From Lewinellaceae bacterium (GTDB lineage: Bacteria; Bacteroidota; Bacteroidia; Chitinophagales; Saprospiraceae): DNA of 64,000 nucleotides. Below are positions 34,201-41,650 of this stretch, piece by piece (position 1 is the stretch's first letter; each line of letters begins with the position of its first letter). The position numbers were made by a program, and so were the translations under genes. A model generated the notes under the pieces. The model was not told where the DNA came from, did no database searches, and saw only the letters and a list, made by a program, of their open reading frames with translations. The DNA lies in contig JACJYO010000010.1 in assembly GCA_020636075.1 (NCBI GenBank), positions 1 to 64,000 on the forward strand. Reading direction: 5' to 3'.

Positions 34201-35043
34201 GTGTACCGCCTCCAATACCGAACGTTGGGAAGGGTCGAGCGGGAGCATAGTTAGCGCGTGGTTCCATTCCAGGTCGGCCGGGAGATCGGGCGCGACGACC
34301 GGGGCAACCGTAACGGTCGTTCGGGGCAGGATGGGAAATATCCCCGCAACTGCCGACCAGCGCAATTGGCCTTTTTTAACTGTTTTTTTCAGGTCATCCT
34401 CGGTAGGGCAGGGTTGGACGCTGAGGGGCAGGCCTTCCTCTTCCAGGTTGAGCGATTCGCGGATGGCGCCGGAGAGGTTGGTGAGGGTGCTTGCGTTGAG
34501 TTCGTTGTTTTCAGCAAGTTTCCGGGCGCTGGCGGAATAATTGGTGCCTTTCAGGGTATCGATGAGGTGGAAAAGCGGATAGTTGGGGATGATGTACTGG
34601 CTTTCTGTTTTCAATACCGTCCATTCATCGGGGTGCTGGGCATGGGGTTCGAGTTGTGTTTGCCATAAAAAAAGCGGTGCATGGAGGTCGTACCCTCCGA
34701 GTTGGGCGAATACGAGCGGATAGCCGACCCCCAGGTTTTTGGTGCCAAATACTTTTTCGCGGTTTTTTGCTTCAAAATAAAAATGGTTGAACCAGATGGT
34801 TGCCGGGTGGGTGGCTTTTACCGGGAGGTCGAAATGCTTGTTTTCCACCAAAGCGCTGATACACTTGATGGCAAATTCATTATCATTGAGCGCATACAGA
34901 TCAGCGCGGTCGAGGCTGTTAGGCAGGGTTTTTAACCAAATCAGGGCATCGCCGCTGTAGGCAGGGGGGGCTGGGACAGCGCGGTTTTGGGTTGTTTCCG
35001 ATACAGGTGTTGGAGCGGCGGTATCCGGACTATTGTTTTCCAT
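31252..35043 (-). CDS. Superfamily 1 helicase-like ATPase with C-terminal nuclease-like domain
   Basis: A 1263-residue protein. An N-terminal region of unknown fold (about 30-250) precedes Walker A GASGTGKT (290-297). Walker B DEAH (866-869) follows after about 570 residues of helical insertion, which includes a coiled-coil-like stretch (about 500-720). Motif III-like FGDVKQDMTP (889-898), LQGQHVDILLLSITHG (1042-1057) and motif VI VALTRATQKIYI (1083-1094) complete an SF1 (Upf1/Dna2-like) core. The last 90 residues (ILLYDGVLA, YEWEKKV, PILSVQWWKSPRQEARKLAARLL) resemble the REase_MTES_1575 nuclease fold. Catalytic residues are only partly visible, so activity is uncertain. It stands alone, with a perfect TATATTTG promoter (35094-35101). 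A role in DNA repair or phage defence is inference. Confidence 0.78.
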   Translation of the reverse strand: MENNSPDTAAPTPVSETTQNRAVPAPPAYSGDALIWLKTLPNSLDRADLYALNDNEFAIKCISALVENKHFDLPVKATHPATIWFNHFYFEAKNREKVFGTKNLGVGYPLVFAQLGGYDLHAPLFLWQTQLEPHAQHPDEWTVLKTESQYIIPNYPLFHLIDTLKGTNYSASARKLAENNELNASTLTNLSGAIRESLNLEEEGLPLSVQPCPTEDDLKKTVKKGQLRWSAVAGIFPILPRTTVTVAPVVAPDLPADLEWNHALTMLPLDPSQRSVLEAVHKNSLTVVEGASGTGKTYLISAIVINALSNGKKCLVVSKSINALRRAQKFLLEHGFGDVSFVLRDTVSDHMMLADMLRMAAENKTKVDYNEEVFKTALNKTLREKGKLDQAWFDLHEPIFGEMNFTETVGQFLRANRTEGKELLLSQINLTDFLFNKDEYDGIEAAIYDSEPLFRRFPTLDHPLNNLDSAIFTERSSADGLAWTENQVKMLLDKATAIHHRFISKTNDYSEALLDHYEQHFFELAAQTKRIQDSIEDGVQRFGPEFEKPASGTEKLYGVFSDRYKQISAAKQKLGEAYETLRQSYSALKYFDFEFPVAFDIRNIKKIAELAKSFDNALRQWRRRIPGIVREDVRRLNAKSIHGELDFREQIKDLEAAMDSFLEEFNSTALYQDALKHEMLTIPKRQEFLEDVIARLENTQFYLRDFQDFYIWQSHWLKLSIPEQKVVRALCKVKPHNWIAAFQSWYLHHFLQNEYNPRLQWDDETLENYYQNARELAQLLPGQISAHWQARKFKALRALKSADSTAFKTWFGKNNRTLSKTHKADELFEKHMEALTETLPALLVKPQVALDLVQASNMVYDLVLVDEAHNIPKQECYHLFDLAKSLVIFGDVKQDMTPDAEDDLLEFCKTLDAKAYTLEYQHQDSPEEWIRFNQIAFGTPFQRLPSGFSAHDVTVVADVEGRYDESTATNEAEARQIIDWLNLIEPTPAKTYPVVGIACSTVEQRDLIAGQLLKIRQRRTAGHEKIQQLHLNGLGVYQFAELQGQHVDILLLSITHGLVDAQGNLTNHLHFWNTQLGFNQLHVALTRATQKIYIAHSIPPGLHSVLAANKSFIGTCVLSHLVSFGELVQNGDKTGADEQLATMKALLDYPETSFTTTTFMEEVEYAMQPYFEPGQLQRNALVEGVMAPTVVQRDDSRSILLYDGVLAKSQQPSYEWEKKVQRYFAKRNVTSVPILSVQWWKSPRQEARKLAARLLRQDQEKSA

Positions 35044-35093
35044 ATTAAATCGGTGAAATTGCGATTAAGCGGTGTGTAGCTGGAGTTTTGACA

Positions 35094-35101
35094 CAAATAT
35101 A
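35094..35101 (-). promoter_or_regulatory. -7 element of the helicase-like gene
   Basis: TATATTTG on the minus strand, 50 bases upstream of the ATG at 35043. No clear -33 TTTG at the optimal distance. Confidence 0.5.
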
Positions 35102-35187
35102 TCCTGCAAATGCGCAGAAATAGTAGTTTGATGAAATAATTTGTTGGTTGGCTGTAATGTGTTGCTAAAATTCCGCACTGAAGGTTG

Positions 35188-35195
35188 TACCTTTG
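35188..35195 (+). promoter_or_regulatory. -7 element of the SRP RNA gene
   Basis: TACCTTTG on the plus strand ends 5 bases before the first base of the SRP RNA stem (35201), exactly where a transcript should begin. Confidence 0.7.
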
Positions 35196-35200
35196 CGCCG

Positions 35201-35290
35201 GCGCCGGGCGACCAGCTCCTGCAAAACTCCCCCAGGGCGGAAACGCAGCAAGGGTATGCGGTTGTAGCGGTGTGTCTGGCGCTTTTTTTT
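35201..35290 (+). ncRNA. ffs: Signal recognition particle RNA (small bacterial type)
   Basis: The terminal stem pairs GCGCCGGGCG (35201-35210) with GTGTCTGGCGC (35272-35282) and is followed by a T8 run, so the RNA carries its own terminator. The apical part, CCCAGGGCGGAAACGCAGCA (35232-35251), holds the symmetric CAGG/AGCA internal loop and the GGAA-type cap that bind Ffh. About 85-90 bases is normal for the small bacterial form. It is assigned from structure and conserved motif; an Rfam SRP_bact scan would confirm it. Confidence 0.88.
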
Positions 35291-35318
35291 ATCCGCCATA
35301 GCCTTGGCGAAGGCGGAT
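35291..35318. repeat. ATCCGCC...GGCGGAT palindromic repeat, intergenic copy
   Basis: An imperfect 28-base palindrome (ATCCGCCATAGCC / TTGGCGAAGGCGGAT) begins immediately after the T-run of the SRP RNA. It matches 22 of 28 positions of the in-frame amidase repeat at 19559-19586. The remaining gap to 35382 holds a weak TAATTTTT box (35343-35350) that may serve the aldolase gene. Confidence 0.75.
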
Positions 35319-35382
35319 TCTCCCCCTCCTTCCCGCCAGCCTTAATTTTTTCAGTCAAGCGCTCACTCCTTAAATCTTTTTT

Positions 35383-36045
35383 ATGCAATTTTTCGTAGAC
35401 ACGGCCAACCTCGATCATATCCGGGAAGCCGCTGAATTGGGCATCCTGGATGGTGTAACCACCAACCCCTCGCTCATGGCCAAAGAGGGTATTTCAGGTG
35501 AAAAAAATATCCTGAAGCACTACCTTGACATTTGTAATATTGTAGGTGAAGGTCGCGACGTGAGTGCGGAGGTGATCTCTACCGATTTTAAAGGCATCGT
35601 CGCGGAAGGCAAACGTTTGGCTGAAATTCACGAAAACATTGTGGTCAAAGTGCCGATGATCCGGGAAGGCGTAAAAGCAATCGCCCATTTCACCGAAATC
35701 GGCATCCGCACCAATTGCACCCTGGTTTTTTCTGCCGGCCAGGCTATCCTGGCTGCCAAAGCCGGCGCCACCTACCTTTCGCCGTTTATCGGTCGGATCG
35801 ACGATATTGGTTGGAACGGCATGGCCCTCATCCGCGAAATTGTGGAGATCTACAACAACGCCGGGTACGATACAGCTGTACTTGCAGCCAGCATTCGCAA
35901 TCCGCTTCATATAATTGACGCGGCCAAGGCCGGCGCCGATGTAGTGACCTGCCCCCTGAGCGCTATCCTGGGCTTGTTCAAACATCCATTGACGGATATT
36001 GGGTTGGAGCAGTTTCTGGCAGATCACCGGAAGGCGAATTCTTAG
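35383..36045 (+). CDS. Fructose-6-phosphate aldolase / TalC-type transaldolase
   Basis: A 220-residue class I aldolase of the short transaldolase (FSA/TalC) group. It transfers or cleaves dihydroxyacetone units in sugar-phosphate metabolism. The family opening MQFFVDTANLDHIREA is present, and TTNPSLMAKEG follows. The Schiff-base lysine is Lys89 (ENIVVKVPM). Length is typical of the short form, which is decameric in known members. Sequence alone does not separate aldolase from transaldolase activity, so no symbol is given. Confidence 0.93.
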   Translation: MQFFVDTANLDHIREAAELGILDGVTTNPSLMAKEGISGEKNILKHYLDICNIVGEGRDVSAEVISTDFKGIVAEGKRLAEIHENIVVKVPMIREGVKAIAHFTEIGIRTNCTLVFSAGQAILAAKAGATYLSPFIGRIDDIGWNGMALIREIVEIYNNAGYDTAVLAASIRNPLHIIDAAKAGADVVTCPLSAILGLFKHPLTDIGLEQFLADHRKANS

Positions 36046-36046
36046 A

Positions 36047-36123
36047 TACCACGGAGGCACAGAGTACACGGAGTTTTTTCTTTTTAAAAAACAGCCATTC
36101 GTGTACTCCGTGCCTCCATGGTA
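36047..36123. repeat. CCACGGAGGCACAGAG hairpin repeat, second copy
   Basis: Arms TACCACGGAGGCACAGAGTA (from 36047) and TACTCCGTGCCTCCATGGTA (from 36104) are nearly complementary and enclose an A/T-rich centre. The repeat begins two bases after the aldolase stop codon and faces the convergent LEA-like gene. It probably acts as a terminator. Confidence 0.8.
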
Positions 36124-36144
36124 AAAAAATCTACGCGCTGCGGC

Positions 36145-36564
36145 TCAAACCGTCTCCTCCTCGTCAGAATCCGACTTTTTTTCCTTCTTTTCCCCTGCGG
36201 CAAAATCCTTCGCCTTCTCCCAAAAATCCTTGCCTCTTTCCGTAGCCTCGGCGGCTTCCTCTTTTACATCGTCCAGCAATTCTTTGGCCTTGTCGGTAAG
36301 GAAACCCAGGGCGCCGCCTTCGTGCCCCGCAATTTTCTCGCGCGCCGCTTTGGCTTCTGCTGCTTTTTCTGCCGCTTCCTTCTTGGCCTCAGCGGCCATT
36401 TTTTCTGCCTTTTCACTCCATTCGGCGAGTTTCTCGCCGGCGGCGTCTTTCAGTTTCCCAAATTTTTCGGCTGCTTCGGCTTTCAAGTGCTCTAATTGCT
36501 CGGCGGCTTTATCCGCCATTTCTTTGGCGGAGTCTTTCAATTTATCAAATTCTTTGTCTTCCAT
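36145..36564 (-). CDS. Lys/Glu/Ala-rich LEA-like helical protein
   Basis: A 139-residue, highly charged protein of low complexity, with no Cys and few aromatic residues. Eleven-residue-like amphipathic periods (KLKDSAKEMADKAAEQLEHL, KAEKMAAEAKKEAAEKAAEA) resemble late-embryogenesis-abundant or apolipoprotein-like helices. It ends in an acidic tail. A protective or membrane-associated role under desiccation or osmotic stress is a guess from composition. Strong compositional constraint in one frame supports it as a real gene. Confidence 0.72.
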   Translation of the reverse strand: MEDKEFDKLKDSAKEMADKAAEQLEHLKAEAAEKFGKLKDAAGEKLAEWSEKAEKMAAEAKKEAAEKAAEAKAAREKIAGHEGGALGFLTDKAKELLDDVKEEAAEATERGKDFWEKAKDFAAGEKKEKKSDSDEEETV

Positions 36565-36691
36565 GGTATTCTGTTTTTAAGTTTTGGATTGGGTGCTGTT
36601 TTTCCAATATGGAACGTTTAAAAAACGTGGCGCAATCTGCTGTTCCTAAAAATAAACTTGCCATGCAGATTTAAATCAAGGCATCAAAATG

Positions 36692-37930
36692 TCAACTCCG
36701 CTCTTCCCAAACCTGCACCAGGTGCACCATTGTTTCGGCTGCTTTTTCCATATCCTGCACGGATACCCACTCATATTTCGAGTGGAAAGCATGTTCACCT
36801 GCAAAAATATTCGGGCAGGGCAGGCCCATAAACGACAGCCGCGAGCCATCAGTGCCGCCGCGAATGGCGCGCTTGAGTGGTTTTTCAAAGCCCGCCCGCT
36901 TGAGCGCTTCCACAGCGTTGTCCACCACCTGCGGGTAGCGCCGCAGCACCTTGCCCATGTTGCGGTATTGCTCTGTAATTTTTACATCAGCCGTTGAGTT
37001 GGGATAGCCTTCCAGCACCTTGTCTACGATCTTTTGCAGGGTGCGGGCATGGCGTTTGAGACCGCCTTCCGTGAAGTCGCGCAAAATGAGTTTAACCGTC
37101 GCTTTTTCCAGGCCGCCTTCGATGAAGGTCGGGTGGATAAAGCCCTGGCGGCCTTCAGTGTGTTCCGGGCTGAGGCGATCGGGCAGTTTGGCCAGGATTT
37201 TCCCGGCGATCTTCATGGCGTGTTCCATTTTGCCTTTGGCAAATCCCGGGTGCGCCGATACGCCATTGATGGTTATGACGGCGCCGTCGGCGCTAAACGT
37301 TTCGTCTTCAATGCTGCCGGCCGTTTCGCCGTCGATGGTGTAGCCAAAACGGGCGCCGAGTTTTTTCATATCCACTTTGTTGACGCCCCGTCCGATCTCC
37401 TCGTCGGGGGTGAACAGGATGCGGATTTTGCCGTGTTTGATCGAAGGGTTGTTGATCAGAATATTCGCAGCGTCCATGATCGCAGCCACACCGGCTTTGT
37501 TATCGGCGCCGAGCAGGGTGGTGCCGCTGGCAGTGATGATGTCGTTGCCGTGCTGATGTTTCAGGTCTTCGTGTTCTTTTTCCCGGATAACGATGGTCGG
37601 ATCATCGGGGAGTACCAGGTCCTGCCCTTTGTACTTGCTGTGCACGATCGGCTTAACCCCGGCGCCGGAACAATCCGGGGCGGTGTCGACGTGTGAACAC
37701 AAACATATGACGGGAACTTTTTTGGTGGTATTAGCGGGGATGGTGGCATATACATAGCCAAATTCGTCGAGCTCGGCATCCTTGATCCCGATTTCCTGCA
37801 ATTCTTTGACCAGGAGCTTGCTCAGGTCTTTTTGCTTGGCGGTGCTGGGAATTGTTGTGCTGTCGGGGTCGCTTTGCGTATCAATTTGAACGTAGCGCAG
37901 AAAGCGCTCTTTGGCGGTGTGTTTGTACAT
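36692..37930 (-). CDS. pepT: Peptidase T (tripeptide aminopeptidase)
   Basis: A di-zinc M20 aminopeptidase releasing the N-terminal residue of tripeptides. The 412-residue protein starts with the PepT-type MYKHTAKERFLRYVQIDTQSDP. Metal and catalytic motifs are CSHVDTAPD, GADNKAGVAAI, FTPDEEIGRGV and TIDGETAGSIEDETFSA. The C terminus carries GGTDGSRLSFMGLPCPNIFAGEHAFHS. Length and order are normal. The 5' side borders an inverted-repeat insertion (37946-38269). Confidence 0.95.
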   Translation of the reverse strand: MYKHTAKERFLRYVQIDTQSDPDSTTIPSTAKQKDLSKLLVKELQEIGIKDAELDEFGYVYATIPANTTKKVPVICLCSHVDTAPDCSGAGVKPIVHSKYKGQDLVLPDDPTIVIREKEHEDLKHQHGNDIITASGTTLLGADNKAGVAAIMDAANILINNPSIKHGKIRILFTPDEEIGRGVNKVDMKKLGARFGYTIDGETAGSIEDETFSADGAVITINGVSAHPGFAKGKMEHAMKIAGKILAKLPDRLSPEHTEGRQGFIHPTFIEGGLEKATVKLILRDFTEGGLKRHARTLQKIVDKVLEGYPNSTADVKITEQYRNMGKVLRRYPQVVDNAVEALKRAGFEKPLKRAIRGGTDGSRLSFMGLPCPNIFAGEHAFHSKYEWVSVQDMEKAAETMVHLVQVWEERS

Positions 37931-37945
37931 ATTTGTGCTTTACAA

Positions 37946-38269
37946 TTTACGATTTACGAATTTGGATTTAGAACTTGTCCAGGCTTTCATCACTGGCCTC
38001 CAAACGGCTAATTTTATTCCATGCTGCGTTAAATTTCTCACCGGATTGCCCACATACGGCTGCGAAATTTGTCTTGCCTGAAATAAAATTCCCCCGTTTT
38101 CGGCTCAGCATGAAAACCTGGACAAGTTCTTCCGGTTTCAGATGGGCAGGTTACCAGGTTTTTGCTAAAAAGCGAGCTAGTTTAAGGCAAAAATAGGAGT
38201 CGGACGGCATGAGTCGACCAACTTGGGCCACAAAGGGATAATCGTAAATCCAAATTCGTAAATCGTAAA
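37946..38269. repeat. 25-base perfect inverted repeat bracketing 274 bases
   Basis: The left arm 37946-37970 (TTTACGATTTACG...) and the right arm 38245-38269 are exact complements over 25 bases. The interval contains a nested MITE-like element at 37970-38130 and about 110 bases of unassigned sequence. No protein frame of quality is present. The structure fills nearly all of the 345-base gap between pepT and the S1 protease gene. Confidence 0.8.
37970..38130. mobile_element. MITE-like element with 21-base terminal inverted repeats
   Basis: The termini AGAACTTGTCCAGGCTTTCA (from 37970) and its complement ending in CCTGGACAAGTTCT (38130) match at 20 of 21 positions. Pairing continues imperfectly inside (AAACGGCTAATTTTATT against AATAAAATTCCCCCGTTTT). 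The length of 161 bases, no coding capacity and long hairpin potential fit a miniature element. A diverged fragment (AGAACTTGTCC plus CGGCTAATTT) is seen near 51969-52000. No target-site duplication is obvious. Confidence 0.6.
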
Positions 38270-38275
38270 CGGGCA

Positions 38276-40240
38276 CTAGCCGCCCGGCTTCGCATTATCA
38301 TTCACGTCGCCGATCTTGACACCCTTGAAATTGGCGTCGGCCACATTGTCCTGCAAACCGTTTAGCTGTAAAAACTCCGGAGGCGGGCCGCCGGGAAAGC
38401 CGGTGAAGGGGTTGCTGGGATTCGGAAAATTCGTCAACGCGGGAAAAAAGCGCCAGGAGCTGACGTTCGGGAATGCCGAGTTGAGGCCCAGCAAAATTTT
38501 CCGGCCTTCCACGATATCGATGGTGGTGACCGTGTTGCTGCCGTTGGCGTCGGCGGCGATGATTTTCCAGGGCGAGTCCAAGGTTTCCAAACTCAACACG
38601 TGTTTATTGATCAGGGAGAGGTCGAAGGTGGTGATTCCGTTGATGTCGTTGGTATCGCGGCTGGGTGTGATTTTGTAATTGAGTCCGGCAGGCAGGTTCG
38701 CAAACAGGTAGTTCCCGGAGGCATCCGTCCGGGTAGTCCGGGTTTCGTCGCCGCTTAGGGAAACCAGCACGTTGGGCATCGGTACATCCCAATGTGTCCG
38801 GATGTTGCCGCCGATATTGATTGTCGTTGGGGCGGGCTGGATATACCCGTTTTGCGTGGTTGCGCCGGTGTTATTCGGGTCGAGCCATTCTTTCAGCCGG
38901 GTATCGGCGGTGGCGCCCTGGTCCCAGGAGAGGTCGAAGCGGCCAAACCAGGAATTTACCACCTTGCAGAGGGCCGTGTCCAGGTTGCCGCCGTGGAGTT
39001 GGCCGACAATGCGTTTATTCGGATCAAACAACGGGCAGCCGGAGGAGCCGGGCTGGTAAATACCTTCTTCCGGAATGACCGACCAGTGCGAACCACCCGG
39101 TGTGCTGCCAAAGCCCGAGCCCCAGTTGATGATCTGGTTGAAAATGATCGCCGGGTTGTTGTCGATCGAAATTTTCTTGATATCCCCGTTGGGGTGGTGG
39201 ATAAATGTGGAACTGGGCACATTGGTATTGGTGGCCGCCGTACGGTTCCAACCATTGAAATACAGGTTGTAACTGCCCGGTATCTGATTGAGTTTTAACA
39301 ACAGAAAATCGGTTTCGTGCCGGTAAGCCACGCGGGTACAACCCAGGACCGATTTGGGCGTTGGTTCGGTTTGTGGATTGGTGCAGGTCGGCGCCTCATA
39401 GTCAAAATCAAACCGCCAGAGGTTGAAGTTGGGCAACAGGCCAATGATCTGGCAGTGATGGGCCGTAAGGAAATACGGATCACCGGAACCGCTGGTGTTG
39501 GCAATTAGCGTACCGGTGCACCAACCCGAGCCATTCGAAAAAACCATCAGGATACGCCCGACGCCGCGTTTTTCCGATTGCCAATTCTGGCCTTGGGTGC
39601 AGTTGATGTTGATGTTGCAGGCGTATGATTGTCCGAAATCTTCCGGGGTATCGTTACCGGCCGGCGCCAGCCCCGCAGGATCGTACACGTAGTCGATGCG
39701 GTTGAGGTGAATTTGGGACTGACCTACTGCTGAAGCCGGTTCGTAAAGTTCCAGCACAGCCTGGTCATCGGGTAGTACGCCGATCAGGAATTGGCCATCG
39801 GGCAAACAACTTTGTTGGGTATATGCGCCGAGCACTTTGGTTTTGTCCGGCGTGTAGGCAAAAAAGCGCGCACCGGCGGGCAGCCTAAACTGATCAAACA
39901 TGAGGACGAGACCGCGGGCTTTCGGCGCTTCCAAAACCAGGCGCCAAACGCGGTCGCCATTGGCCAGATCAACCCATTGTCCGGATGTTTCCGGGGAAAA
40001 ATCGACCGGAGGCAAGGGTGCTGCAAAGCGGCTTTGCTCCCGGTATTGGCCGTCTTCGATAAGCAGGGCTTTCGCGTCCAGAGAGGCTAGTTGGATCGGA
40101 GCAGGCGTTTGGGTGGCGGAAAAAACAACTTCGTGTTCAGGAGAAAAACTGGGCGGAACTCCACCCGAGCTGAATTGGCCAAAGGCACTGAAGGACAATA
40201 AAATAGCCGGCAGGATCGGTATTCGGTAACGAATGTACAT
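38276..40240 (-). CDS. Secreted trypsin-like (S1, lysyl endopeptidase-like) protease
   Basis: A 654-residue exported serine protease. The signal peptide is about 1-21. An N-terminal beta domain (about 40-190) precedes an S1 protease domain with catalytic His261 (LTAHHC), Asp311 (ETDFLLLKL) and Ser400 (PGSSGCPLF), as in lysyl endopeptidases. Cys residues around 208-301 may form disulphides. A SdrD-like beta module follows (about 475-530), then a dockerin-like stretch (ITTFDLSLINKHVL, VTTIDIVEGRKILL, GVKIGDVND). It ends abruptly at KIGDVNDNAKPGG without a recognisable T9SS domain. The stop codon is 7 bases from an inverted-repeat insertion, so truncation is possible. Confidence 0.88.
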   Translation of the reverse strand: MYIRYRIPILPAILLSFSAFGQFSSGGVPPSFSPEHEVVFSATQTPAPIQLASLDAKALLIEDGQYREQSRFAAPLPPVDFSPETSGQWVDLANGDRVWRLVLEAPKARGLVLMFDQFRLPAGARFFAYTPDKTKVLGAYTQQSCLPDGQFLIGVLPDDQAVLELYEPASAVGQSQIHLNRIDYVYDPAGLAPAGNDTPEDFGQSYACNININCTQGQNWQSEKRGVGRILMVFSNGSGWCTGTLIANTSGSGDPYFLTAHHCQIIGLLPNFNLWRFDFDYEAPTCTNPQTEPTPKSVLGCTRVAYRHETDFLLLKLNQIPGSYNLYFNGWNRTAATNTNVPSSTFIHHPNGDIKKISIDNNPAIIFNQIINWGSGFGSTPGGSHWSVIPEEGIYQPGSSGCPLFDPNKRIVGQLHGGNLDTALCKVVNSWFGRFDLSWDQGATADTRLKEWLDPNNTGATTQNGYIQPAPTTINIGGNIRTHWDVPMPNVLVSLSGDETRTTRTDASGNYLFANLPAGLNYKITPSRDTNDINGITTFDLSLINKHVLSLETLDSPWKIIAADANGSNTVTTIDIVEGRKILLGLNSAFPNVSSWRFFPALTNFPNPSNPFTGFPGGPPPEFLQLNGLQDNVADANFKGVKIGDVNDNAKPGG

Positions 40241-40332
40241 GGGATGAAGAAGTATTATTAAAAAAAAATAATATTAAAAATCAGGCCAAAAATAGGCAAA
40301 GGCGGGAAAGGCGACAGAAAAATTGCTGATGA

Positions 40333-40425
40333 CCGTTGGCTATTGGTTGTTGGCTGCACTCGGGAAATGGAAGTACCCGTTAATTGTAGCAGCCAACGGC
40401 TAACGGCCAACAACCAATAGCCAAC
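40333..40425. repeat. CCAACAACCAATAGCC inverted repeat
   Basis: The left arm CCGTTGGCTATTGGTTGTTG (from 40333) is complementary to CAACAACCAATAGCCAAC on the right, which also carries extra CCAACGGCTAACGG units. It lies between the peroxidase gene end and the S1 protease start and is typical of the hairpin repeats in this window. Confidence 0.7.
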
Positions 40426-40439
40426 AACCAACAACCAAA

Positions 40440-41621
40440 CTAAAACGGATTTTGAACATCCGGATTCTCCACAAAATCTGTATCGGTAAGGGTGTGGAGA
40501 AATTTGAGTAGGGCCTGTTTTTGGTAGGTCGTCAAACCCGAATATTTGACCGGATTGGTGCCGGGGATCGGGAAGCCGACGGTAGCGATGAAAGGATCGC
40601 GGTTGGGCGCCGGTTTACCATGACTGCTGTAATGTTCAATTACTGCTTCGAGTGTCTGAAAACGGCCATCGTGCATGTATGGCGCTGTCAAAGCAATATT
40701 TCGCAAGGTCGGTGCGCGAAACTTCCCGTTGTCCGTGGCATTACCGGTAACCTCGCCCAAACCTTTGTCCACAAATTCATCGAGTGTGCCTACGGAGTCC
40801 AATCCGTTGTTGAAAAACTGGTTTCCGGTAAGCGTAATGCCACCGTGGCAATGGAAACACTGGGCGTCGGGCAATCCCACAACCAGGCCTTCATCGAAGA
40901 ACATAAGTTTGCCGTCCAGTTCTTCATCGTCAAGGGCATCCAATTCCCCCTGCAGGTAACGATCGAATTTGGACTTTCCACTGCTGATCAGTGTGCGTTC
41001 AAACTGGGCAATGGCTTTCGCAGCCAGTTCTTTGGTTATTCCTTTAGTCGTATTGATCCCAAATGCCTTGCGAAAACGAGCCGGATAATCCGGGTGCTTT
41101 TTCAATTTTTCAATAACATTCGGCCAGGTATTGTGCATCTCAATCGGGTCTTCGACCGGCCGCAATGCCTGGTCTTCGAGGGTGGGGGAGCGTCCATCCC
41201 AAAACAGGCGGTTGGTGGCATAGGCGACATTCTGCAAACTCATGGCACTGCGCCGGCCAGTGATTCCATCGATACCGGTAGAAACGGCGAGGTTGTCCGT
41301 AAAACTACCCTGCGGCAAATGGCAACTGGAACACGACTGGGTGCTGTCGGCCGACAGGATCGGGTCGTAAAACAAGCGCCGGCCCAATTGCACTCCCTCC
41401 ACGGTCATTGGGTTGTCGGCAGGGATTTGGATTTGCGGAAAATGCCCGGGTTTTACGATCGTGTACGTCTGCGGTGCATACGGAATGTTGGTAAGATCCA
41501 GTTCGCCGTCGTCGGGTGGATTCGGCGTGTCCTTTTCACAAGCCGGCCACACCAGCACAATACCGAAAAGAAATAACAGGGTGGAAATCCGCCACGGGAA
41601 TGCAATGGCTTTTCCTTTCAT
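40440..41621 (-). CDS. Di-haem cytochrome c peroxidase, MauG/MbnH-like lipoprotein
   Basis: A 393-residue periplasmic lipoprotein (lipobox Cys28 in VWPACEK) of the bacterial di-haem peroxidase/MauG family. Haem c sites are CSSCH (97-101) and CFHCH (254-258). The segments GRRLFYDPILSADSTQSCSSCH and RTPTLRNIALTAPYMHDG-like FRAPTLRNIALTAPYMHDGR are typical. It follows two MbnP-like genes on the same strand (29-base gap to the nearest). That is the arrangement in which MbnH oxidises a tryptophan of MbnP to create a copper site. Whether this protein is a peroxide scavenger or an MbnH is decided by context only. Confidence 0.9.
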   Translation of the reverse strand: MKGKAIAFPWRISTLLFLFGIVLVWPACEKDTPNPPDDGELDLTNIPYAPQTYTIVKPGHFPQIQIPADNPMTVEGVQLGRRLFYDPILSADSTQSCSSCHLPQGSFTDNLAVSTGIDGITGRRSAMSLQNVAYATNRLFWDGRSPTLEDQALRPVEDPIEMHNTWPNVIEKLKKHPDYPARFRKAFGINTTKGITKELAAKAIAQFERTLISSGKSKFDRYLQGELDALDDEELDGKLMFFDEGLVVGLPDAQCFHCHGGITLTGNQFFNNGLDSVGTLDEFVDKGLGEVTGNATDNGKFRAPTLRNIALTAPYMHDGRFQTLEAVIEHYSSHGKPAPNRDPFIATVGFPIPGTNPVKYSGLTTYQKQALLKFLHTLTDTDFVENPDVQNPF

Positions 41622-41650
41622 AATGCAAAAAATAAATTGGCAGGTGGTGA

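Noticed and set aside
37970..38130. Complete insertion sequence
   Set aside because: Only 161 bases with no transposase frame; at most a non-autonomous element.
40440..41621. Simple cytochrome c peroxidase for peroxide removal
   Set aside because: Not excluded, but the two MbnP-like genes just upstream make the MauG/MbnH-like role more likely.
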